The position numbers were made by a program, and so were the translations under genes. The notes beneath the pieces were generated by a model. The model searched no databases. It had not been told where the DNA came from and saw nothing but the letters and a program-made list of their open reading frames with translations. DNA of 17,961 nucleotides from assembly GCA_051004675.1 (NCBI GenBank), contig JBPCKC010000046.1:1-17961 (forward strand), read 5' to 3'. Every line of letters begins with the position of its first letter. Position 1 is the stretch's first letter. The stretch comes from JBDTSW01 sp051004675. Lineage in GTDB: Bacteria; Actinomycetota; Thermoleophilia; Solirubrobacterales; 70-9. Below, one piece after another: positions 12,362-17,961 of the stretch.

Positions 12362-13327
12362 CTATGGGCCGCAGAGGCTGAAGAACGTGTCGGTGTCCTG
12401 GCTGTCGACCACGTTCGCGCTGTGAGACTGGTCGTCGTCGTACACCGTGTTCGCCTTGAACTGGAACCCCTTCTGAATTCCGGGCGAACCGACGAACGAA
12501 TCGACGTCGTCGGCCGGATCACACTTGGCCTTGACGTAGCTCGCCTTGATCCGCCTCCCGTTTCTGAGGTAGGAGTAGTTCTTGCCAACCACGGAGTTGA
12601 ACATGCTCACCGCTCCGGCGTCGCCGGCGGCGTCGGTGCCGTCGGTGACGGCCAGGCGCTGACCGTAGCCCGCGCCGATCGCGGGCGTGCCCGTCCCCGG
12701 GAGCACGTCGGTCGCGTCCTGGATCTCGCCTCGCACGAGGGTGATCTGGTTCGTCGCCTGGTTGTACGCGTGCAGGTAGAGCGTCGGGTTACCGCCGACC
12801 CACTCGCAGTTGAACGGACCGCCCAGGTTGTCATCCGTGCAGTTGGCTGGACCGGTAGTCGACGTGGGACCGTTGAACGCCGTGACGGTGAAGTTAGCCT
12901 CCGCCGCCTCGAAGTTGAACGGTGCGCCCGCGAACGCGCCAAAGCGCACTTTCGCGGCGCCGGCGCCGACCTGCGAGGGCCCGCACTCGGCGATCGCCGC
13001 GGCAGTTGACATGCCGTCCAGATCATTCGGATCGACGAGGCACTTCGGGAGCTTCTTCGTCGACAGGATGATGTCGTCGTCGAAGTCGATCCTGACCTCC
13101 TCGGCGCCTTCGCCGCCGACTTGCGGCGAGCCGTCGTTGTCGAGCCACGTCGTGTTCACGAACAGGTTGACCGGCTTCGGTTCAGTGGTGAGCTGGTTCG
13201 AGTTCACCGCGGCGGTGAGATCGAACCTGATGTCGTCGGCCCCGGTGGCGAACGCCGAGCTGCTGGCCCCGAGGGCCGCAACCGTCGTCAGCGCGGCCAC
13301 AACGGCCTTGCGTGGAATGCTTCTCAC
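12362..13327 (-). CDS. Secreted protein of unknown function with Sec signal peptide
   Basis: 321 aa from GTG 13327. The start is fixed by an AAGGAGG just upstream and by a classical signal peptide: RSIPRK, a hydrophobic core, then ASSSAFA with probable cleavage after residue 27. The mature protein of about 294 residues is rich in Asp, Asn, Gly and Thr, and has six cysteines (KLPKC, AECG, ANCT, FNCE, KAKC, SLCG) that could form three disulphides outside the cell. The beta-rich, polar composition suggests an all-beta extracellular domain; no family is recognised. The open frame extends 44 codons further upstream through a structured leader and is not coding there. It follows the mce operon on the same strand and has its own terminator. 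Confidence 0.8.
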   Translation of the reverse strand: MRSIPRKAVVAALTTVAALGASSSAFATGADDIRFDLTAAVNSNQLTTEPKPVNLFVNTTWLDNDGSPQVGGEGAEEVRIDFDDDIILSTKKLPKCLVDPNDLDGMSTAAAIAECGPSQVGAGAAKVRFGAFAGAPFNFEAAEANFTVTAFNGPTSTTGPANCTDDNLGGPFNCEWVGGNPTLYLHAYNQATNQITLVRGEIQDATDVLPGTGTPAIGAGYGQRLAVTDGTDAAGDAGAVSMFNSVVGKNYSYLRNGRRIKASYVKAKCDPADDVDSFVGSPGIQKGFQFKANTVYDDDQSHSANVVDSQDTDTFFSLCGP

Positions 13328-13330
13328 ACT

Positions 13331-13339
13331 CTCCTCCTT
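13331..13339 (-). promoter_or_regulatory. Shine-Dalgarno of the secreted-protein gene
   Basis: AAGGAGGAG on the minus strand, with AGGAGG five bases before GTG 13327. It decides this start over the ATG at 13459. A run of six T lies just upstream of it. Confidence 0.8.
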
Positions 13340-13357
13340 GAAAAAATGTGTAGTGCC

Positions 13358-13403
13358 CGAGCCCTCGTGGCTCGAGCGTTTCCCTGCTTCGGGTCCTCCC
13401 GAA
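13358..13403 (-). promoter_or_regulatory. Paired hairpins in the 5' leader of the secreted-protein gene
   Basis: CGAGCC/GGCTCG (13358-13363 and 13369-13374, 5-base loop) and TTCGGG/CCCGAA (13388-13393 and 13398-13403, 4-base loop) are perfect 6-bp stems. On the minus strand they are separated by GCAGGGAAACG and followed by a T-run before the Shine-Dalgarno. The layout suggests a cis-acting RNA leader; no riboswitch class is recognised. Confidence 0.45.
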
Positions 13404-13410
13404 AAGTGGG

Positions 13411-13454
13411 CCACCCCATTGTGGATAGGGACCTCGCCCTCCACAACGGGACGA
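13411..13454 (-). other. Long hairpin between mce operon and secreted-protein gene
   Basis: CCACCCCATTGTGG (13411-13424) pairs with the segment 13441-13454 over 14 positions, counting G-U pairs in minus-strand RNA. A 2-base bulge and an inner AGGG/CCCT stem close the loop. It could be part of the leader or the mce operon terminator; there is no U-run. Confidence 0.55.
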
Positions 13455-13474
13455 ACCACTGCTCTTGTGACGGC

Positions 13475-13498
13475 TTCCCCGCAGTGAAGTTGCGGGAA
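13475..13498 (-). terminator. Hairpin after the last mce gene
   Basis: TTCCCGCA and TGCGGGGAA on the minus strand form an 8-bp stem with one bulged base and a 7-base loop. It starts 10 bases after the MCE stop at 13509. No U-run follows, so it could act with the longer hairpin downstream. Confidence 0.4.
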
Positions 13499-13508
13499 AC
13501 TACGGATT

Positions 13509-15137
13509 TCATGGCTGGGGCCCCACGTGCTGGTAGCGGGTCGGGGTCGCTCCCGTCGAGGGATCGCCGACGGGGGCGTAGTCGGCCTGCTGGACGCAGG
13601 GCGGCGCGGGGAGGTCGTTCGTGTTGTACATGCCGTCCAAACCGGCCGCCACCGGGTTGCCGGCGGCGTTCTGGAACGAGAAGCTGTGGATCCGGTCGAA
13701 CAGCGCCTGCGACTCGGGGACGCTCGTGGGGATCAGGGCGTCGCGGTCGTTCGGGTCGAGCTGGGCGTTGATCCCCTCGGTGCCGGCGCCGTCGCAGTGG
13801 CGGGTGTCGTACGAGTCAAGGAAGCCCTGGATGCCCGGGTTCAGGTTGATGAAGTCCCCGAACCGGACGTAGGGATTGGTCCGGTTGATCCGCAGGCGCT
13901 CGGGATACCCGCTCGCGAGGGCCTCGGGAAGCAGCGGCGAGGAGGTCCGCAGGACATTCCTCTCGGTACCGGTGTCGGTCTGGCCCGCGAGGGTCGAGGC
14001 CGCCACGTTTCCGAGGAAGGCGGTGATCTCGCGCCGGTAGAGGCGCACCATCTCGAAGATCGAGTTGAAGTCGGCCAGGAACGGGTCGAGCTCGGTGAGG
14101 ACCGGCGGCAGGTCTGAGTCCAGCAGCCTGCGCGTCGCCTTGAGCCCCTCGGGCCCGACGTCGATCGTCACGCGCAGACCGCGCAGGAAGGCCTCGAGCT
14201 CGGGCGCGAGCGCCCCGAGATCGATCAGGGTGGGGCTCAACTCCTGCGCCGCCGGGCGCAGCTGTTGGATCAGCGGATCCGTGTCCTGGGCGAACTCGTC
14301 GAGGCGGGTCAGGGTGGCCCGGGACTCGCGCAGGAACGTGGGGAAGATCCGGAACGTCTGCTCCAGCTCTGCGTCGCGGCCGGCCGTGGTCGCGAAAACC
14401 TGGTCGGAGCTCGTGATCAGGCCACGGAGCTGGCCGCGGCGCTCGGAGAGGGCGTCGAACACCTCCCCGCCGTCGCTGACCAGCCGCTGAACGGCCAAAC
14501 GCTGGCTGTCCAGCAAGCGAAGCACGCGGTCGGCCTCCTCCGCGAACGGGTCGAGGCTGGCGATCGCGAGCGAGAGGTCGTCGCCACGGCCCTCGAGCGC
14601 GGCCGCCTGGCCCTGCATCCACGCCTGGAACGCGTCGCGGGTGCGATCGTCGAAGGCGCGGAAGATCTCGTCGAGCTGGACCGAGTCCGCCACCTGGGCC
14701 TCGGGCAGCCGGCCACCCTCGGGAATCGTTCCGGACGGCCTCTCGGTGTCCCCGCCGGCCGCGGAGAGAGATTCGTCGGAGCCGGGGGTCAGCTCGACGT
14801 AGGTCTCGCCGAGGAGCGTCTTCTGTCGCAGCGTCGCCCGGGAATCCGCCGGGATCGGAGCGTAGGCCGGCTGGATCTCCAGCTCTGCCTCGGCGAGGCC
14901 GTCGTCGCCCAGGTCGATCGCCTTGACCTTGCCGACGGACACGCCCGAGATTCGGACGTCCGATTCCTGCGCCAGGGTCGTCGCCTCGTCGAACGGGACC
15001 GTGATCCGGTAGCTCTCCGGCCTCAGCGGCGACGGGCCGCCGAAGGCGATCCACAGAAACAGCGCCAATCCGAAGCACGACAGCGCGAAGCCCACCGCGA
15101 TCAGGATTCTCGTCACGGTGGGTGCGCCGGTGGCCAT
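13509..15137 (-). CDS. MCE/MlaD-family protein, last gene of mce operon
   Basis: 542 aa. MCE proteins are extracytoplasmic lipid-binding subunits of Mla/Mce transporters that work with an MlaE-type permease and an ATPase. One transmembrane helix (about 10-33) precedes the MCE domain (about 40-120), which shows YRITVPFDEATTL, VRISGVSVGKV, ATLRQKTLLGETYVELTPG. A long helical region (about 150-370) follows and then a polar tail with two cysteines (RHCDG and PPCVQ). The start is ATG 15137, with GAGGAGG 7 bases upstream. The gene lies 37 bases after the previous mce gene. It is followed by hairpins, so it probably ends the operon. Confidence 0.9.
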   Translation of the reverse strand: MATGAPTVTRILIAVGFALSCFGLALFLWIAFGGPSPLRPESYRITVPFDEATTLAQESDVRISGVSVGKVKAIDLGDDGLAEAELEIQPAYAPIPADSRATLRQKTLLGETYVELTPGSDESLSAAGGDTERPSGTIPEGGRLPEAQVADSVQLDEIFRAFDDRTRDAFQAWMQGQAAALEGRGDDLSLAIASLDPFAEEADRVLRLLDSQRLAVQRLVSDGGEVFDALSERRGQLRGLITSSDQVFATTAGRDAELEQTFRIFPTFLRESRATLTRLDEFAQDTDPLIQQLRPAAQELSPTLIDLGALAPELEAFLRGLRVTIDVGPEGLKATRRLLDSDLPPVLTELDPFLADFNSIFEMVRLYRREITAFLGNVAASTLAGQTDTGTERNVLRTSSPLLPEALASGYPERLRINRTNPYVRFGDFINLNPGIQGFLDSYDTRHCDGAGTEGINAQLDPNDRDALIPTSVPESQALFDRIHSFSFQNAAGNPVAAGLDGMYNTNDLPAPPCVQQADYAPVGDPSTGATPTRYQHVGPQP

Positions 15138-15174
15138 TAGCGCGCCTCCTCGGGGTTGTGGTCGCGGTGTCCCA

Positions 15175-16533
15175 TCACGGCAGGAGGCAGATCGGTGGCT
15201 GGCTTGGGTCGTAGGGGGGCGGGTCGATCGCGCTTGGGACGCGCGTCACCTGCTGGAGGGTCTTCAGGAACGGGCGCGGGGTGCCGACGTCGTTCGTCAG
15301 GGCCTCGGCGTTGGCGGCCGTTCCACAGGATTGGAACGCCACCCCGCGCAGGAACGGGCCATGCGCGTCCTGGAAGCTGAACAGGCCGTTGGTGTTGTGG
15401 GCGAACCAGCTCGACCAGAACAGGTAGCTCTCCTCGGCGCCCTGCGGGTTGAAGGCCAGCGCGTTGAACAGGCGGTTGAGCTCGGTGAACGACTCGCGCA
15501 GCGGCGGCGCCGCCTTGTTCAGCGCGACGGCGGCCTCGGTCAGGTGACGCACCGGCGGCCTGACCTGCCGGGTGAACGGGCGGATCTCGTCGCGGATCGG
15601 GGCCACCGTCTGGCGGAAGAACGGGCGCGTCTCGCGCAGCGCCGGCCCCAGGGCCCTCGCGCTCGGAATCAGGGCGGTGCTCGTGGGGCCCAGCTCCTGT
15701 GCGAGCCGGTCGCCGCTCTCGAGCGCGCCCCGCGTCGCGGCCAGGGCGGACGGGAGCTCCTGGAGCGTGCCTCGAATCGAGGCCTCCTGGTTGGCGAACG
15801 ACTCGAGCACCGCGTCCGAGGATTCGACGAACTCTCCGAGCTGGGTGTCCTTGGCGCCGAGCTCCTCGCTGAGCCTGCGGAAGCTCGAGACCGAGCGCGC
15901 GATGCTGCTGCGCCGCTTCGAGAGCTGCCCGTTGATCTTTGCCAGATCGCGCGCTGTCGGCTCGAAGCGCTTCAGCAGCGCGCCCAGCTCCTCGCCGTTC
16001 CCCCCGAGCCCCCTGCCGCCACCCTCGAGCAGGAGCTGCAGGTAGGTCCGGGTGTCGCCGTCGAGCGCAGCCAGGATCTCGTCGGACTGGACCTGGGACT
16101 CGGTCTGCGTGAGCGGCACGGTCGAGCCCTCCTCGACCTGCTCGGCACCGGTCCCCGGATCGAGCTCGACGACCATGTCCTGCAGGCCGGTCCGCGGTCG
16201 CAGCAGCATCGTGGCGTCGTCGTGGATCAGCGGCGCGTACGTGTCGTCGACCAGCATCGTCACCACCGCGTGGCCGTCCTCGAGATCCACCTCGGTGATG
16301 TCACCGACCTTGATCCCGGCGATGTTCACGGTCTGACCCTGCCCCGGGGTGACGGCCTGGGAGGACTCGAACTCGCCCTTCAGCTCGAAGGTGTCGTCGC
16401 CCAAAACGGGGACCCAGGAGGGGTAGGGAGCCTGCTGCTGGGAGAGGATGTAGACCGTGACGGCTAGCGCGAACGCGGTCAGCGCGGCGATCGCGGCGAA
16501 GTCCCCCAGGTGCTCTCGGATCGCGCGCCTCAC
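15175..16533 (-). CDS. MCE/MlaD-family protein
   Basis: 452 aa from GTG 16533, overlapping the preceding mce stop codon by four bases (GTGA). After RRAIREHLGDF comes one membrane helix (about 12-32). The MCE domain (about 45-130) shows FELKGEFESSQAVTPGQGQT, VNIAGIKVGDI and LLRPRTGLQDMVVELDPGTG. A long amphipathic helical region (about 140-350) is followed by a tail with cysteines in FQSCG and the C-terminal PPICLLP. The longer frame to 16845 shadows the upstream gene. Function is inferred as a lipid-shuttling subunit of the same transporter; the substrate is unknown. Confidence 0.9.
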   Translation of the reverse strand: MRRAIREHLGDFAAIAALTAFALAVTVYILSQQQAPYPSWVPVLGDDTFELKGEFESSQAVTPGQGQTVNIAGIKVGDITEVDLEDGHAVVTMLVDDTYAPLIHDDATMLLRPRTGLQDMVVELDPGTGAEQVEEGSTVPLTQTESQVQSDEILAALDGDTRTYLQLLLEGGGRGLGGNGEELGALLKRFEPTARDLAKINGQLSKRRSSIARSVSSFRRLSEELGAKDTQLGEFVESSDAVLESFANQEASIRGTLQELPSALAATRGALESGDRLAQELGPTSTALIPSARALGPALRETRPFFRQTVAPIRDEIRPFTRQVRPPVRHLTEAAVALNKAAPPLRESFTELNRLFNALAFNPQGAEESYLFWSSWFAHNTNGLFSFQDAHGPFLRGVAFQSCGTAANAEALTNDVGTPRPFLKTLQQVTRVPSAIDPPPYDPSQPPICLLP

Positions 16534-17961
16534 GGGACCACCGCCAGGTCGGGTGGCACGGGCTGGGCGACCGGGCCGTTCAGGCTGGGGGGCGGATTCG
16601 TGTGGCAGTCGACGTCGGGGCGGAACGCCGGGGCATCGGCCGGGAGGGCGGGCTGAACGCCGCGGGCCGGGAACGCCGAGTCGTCCTGGGTCGTCCCGTA
16701 GTTCGTGATCGGGATGCCGACGAAGTTCGGCGACCCGACGAGCACGTCGCCGCCTCCGGCCATGGCGCGCAGGTAGTTGCCGTTGCCGTCGAAGTTGCCC
16801 GCCGCTCCGCTGAGGTTGACGGCGCCGTAGAAGAACTCCTGCCACACCGTCGACGTGTTCCCGGGGTCGTTCGGGTCGACTGTGATCGCGGTATCGGCGG
16901 CCGGATCGAGCACCTCGGTGACGCAGCGGCTCGTGAGCGTGAGCTGGGGCAGCAGCTTCGTCGATTCCTCGGCGGTCTGGGCGAGCGGCCGGGCCGACCG
17001 GCCGAGGAGGCGAGCGAGCCCGCCCAGCTCCTCGTCGCGCAGGAGCAGCGCCGCCTGGTCGAGCCAGGGACCCGACGCCTCGATCGTCCCCGGCAGCTCC
17101 CGCAGGCTGGGCTCGAGCTCACGCGCCCAGGCGCGCAGGGGCGGGAGCGCCTGGGAGAGGTGGAGCAGCGATGGCTCGGCCTCCTCCAGGGTGGGAGCCA
17201 GCTCGCGGATCGACGCCGAGAGGTTCGAGCTCTCCGTGGCCAGGGCCCCCGTCGTGATGTTGAAGTTCGTGATCAGCCCCTTGAGCGACTCCTCGCGCGC
17301 GCTCAGCGTCTGGAACACGTCGCGGTTGGCCGCAATCAGCCTCGAGAGGTCGTGGGGCTCGGTGCCCAGCAGGGCCTCGTTGACGAGCGCCGTCGAGCGT
17401 CCGGCCTTCCCGCCGTATGCGAACGAGTCGTTGACGGACTCGGCCGCAGTCTCACCCTGCACGTCGCGGTCCTGCCGGGCGTCCTCGGCCGGCGTCGGCT
17501 CGTGGGTGAGCGTCGTTCCGTAGCCCTCCAGCAGCGCCTGGAGGTTCTCCCGGGAGTCCGACTGGAGGGCGCGTAGCACCTCGTCGAGCTGAACCGCGGT
17601 GCCCGTGCGGGTGATCGGGATCTCGCCGTCGTCCTCGAGCTCGGGCGCGCTGGGGCTTCCTGGGCGGAGGTCGAGGAAGAAGTTGCCCTCGAGGAAGAGC
17701 CGGGGGCGGATCTCGACCTCGGCGTCGTCGTGGATCGGGCGCCCCGCGTCGTCGACGCTGAAGCTGACCTCCACCGCGTCGCCGTCCTGCACGACGCCGG
17801 TTACCTCGCCGACCCGCACGCCCGCGATCCGGACCGGCGAGGTCTCGCGGAGCGTGGCCGCGTTGTCGAACGTGGCCTTGAGCTGGTAGCCGTCGTCGCC
17901 GAACGGGATCTCCTTGGTGTAGGCGATGACGCTGCCGACGACGATTACGACCAGCAGGATC
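16530..17961 (-). CDS. MCE/MlaD-family protein, 5' end cut by window
   Basis: 476 residues are visible and the start codon lies outside. The reading frame is open to the edge. It begins within a membrane helix (ILLVVIVVGSVIAYT), then the MCE domain (YQLKATFDNAATL, VRIAGVRVGEV, EIRPRLFLEGNFFLDLRPG). Starting it at the GTG 17819 would delete the helix and half the domain. Between the MCE domain and the main helical region is a charged insert of about 40 residues (from THEPTPAEDARQDRD). The tail has cysteines in SRCVTE and VDCHT. Its stop overlaps the next mce gene, so the two are co-translated. Confidence 0.88.
   Translation of the reverse strand, partial: ILLVVIVVGSVIAYTKEIPFGDDGYQLKATFDNAATLRETSPVRIAGVRVGEVTGVVQDGDAVEVSFSVDDAGRPIHDDAEVEIRPRLFLEGNFFLDLRPGSPSAPELEDDGEIPITRTGTAVQLDEVLRALQSDSRENLQALLEGYGTTLTHEPTPAEDARQDRDVQGETAAESVNDSFAYGGKAGRSTALVNEALLGTEPHDLSRLIAANRDVFQTLSAREESLKGLITNFNITTGALATESSNLSASIRELAPTLEEAEPSLLHLSQALPPLRAWARELEPSLRELPGTIEASGPWLDQAALLLRDEELGGLARLLGRSARPLAQTAEESTKLLPQLTLTSRCVTEVLDPAADTAITVDPNDPGNTSTVWQEFFYGAVNLSGAAGNFDGNGNYLRAMAGGGDVLVGSPNFVGIPITNYGTTQDDSAFPARGVQPALPADAPAFRPDVDCHTNPPPSLNGPVAQPVPPDLAVVP

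Noticed and set aside
13358..13454. Cyclic-di-GMP or glycine riboswitch in the leader
   Set aside because: Some short segments look similar, but the conserved core bases of these classes are not present in order.
13328..13459. ATG 13459 as start of the secreted protein
   Set aside because: The 44 extra codons cover RNA hairpins and would precede the signal peptide; the AAGGAGG next to GTG 13327 fits better.
16602..17576. 324-codon plus-strand open frame opposite the MCE gene
   Set aside because: Antisense shadow with no domain; the minus strand encodes a clear MCE protein.

Overview
The window is very GC-rich, uses many GTG starts, and carries a chromosomal housekeeping cluster together with the 3' end of an mce (MlaD-type) operon. 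This combination suggests a high-GC Gram-positive bacterium, most likely a deep-branching actinobacterium of the Thermoleophilia/Solirubrobacterales kind. That assignment is an inference from gene content and style; no marker search was run. Apart from one plus-strand gene, every gene lies on the minus strand, so transcription runs from high to low coordinates. No gene-free stretch exceeds 300 bases.

Right part (17961 to about 13330): three consecutive MCE/MlaD-family genes (the first cut by the window edge) form the end of an mce operon. They are followed by a heavily structured 181-base intergenic region and a gene for a secreted, cysteine-containing protein of unknown function. Next come a strong UUCG-loop terminator, a 17-bp tandem repeat, and a small lipoprotein gene whose start codon lies inside the last repeat copy.

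Middle (11741 to 5863): metG; then a spacer with two copies of a hairpin repeat; then a tight operon tatD-rsmA-ispE-(DedA/PAP2 fusion)-(79-aa membrane protein), closed by a hairpin followed by four U. Left-middle (5814 to 1519): pucR-like regulator and SRPBCC protein, tRNA-Gln(UUG), and the overlapping pair glmU-prs. The order metG-tatD-rsmA-ispE-...-glmU-prs matches the ancestral cluster known from Bacillus. Several products serve envelope precursor supply: IspE (isoprenoids, hence undecaprenol), the DedA/PAP2 fusion (probable polyprenyl-phosphate handling) and GlmU (UDP-GlcNAc).

Left edge: a plus-strand membrane-anchored protein, a minus-strand glycerophosphodiester phosphodiesterase, and the 5' end of an IS481-type insertion sequence running off the window. 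The IS abuts a CTAG-centred hexamer that matches the known IS481 target, and its transposase start is buried in a long hairpin.

Two patterns stand out. First, genes that head transcription units (GDPD, glmU, pucR, tatD, and the small ORF before the lipoprotein) have a TANNNT box ending only 6-7 bases before GTG/ATG and no Shine-Dalgarno, the signature of leaderless mRNAs; several downstream or internal genes instead have clear Shine-Dalgarno sites. Second, the 17-bp repeat gives the lipoprotein a chain of ATGA stop/start overlaps. No clearly new defence or biosynthetic system is visible.
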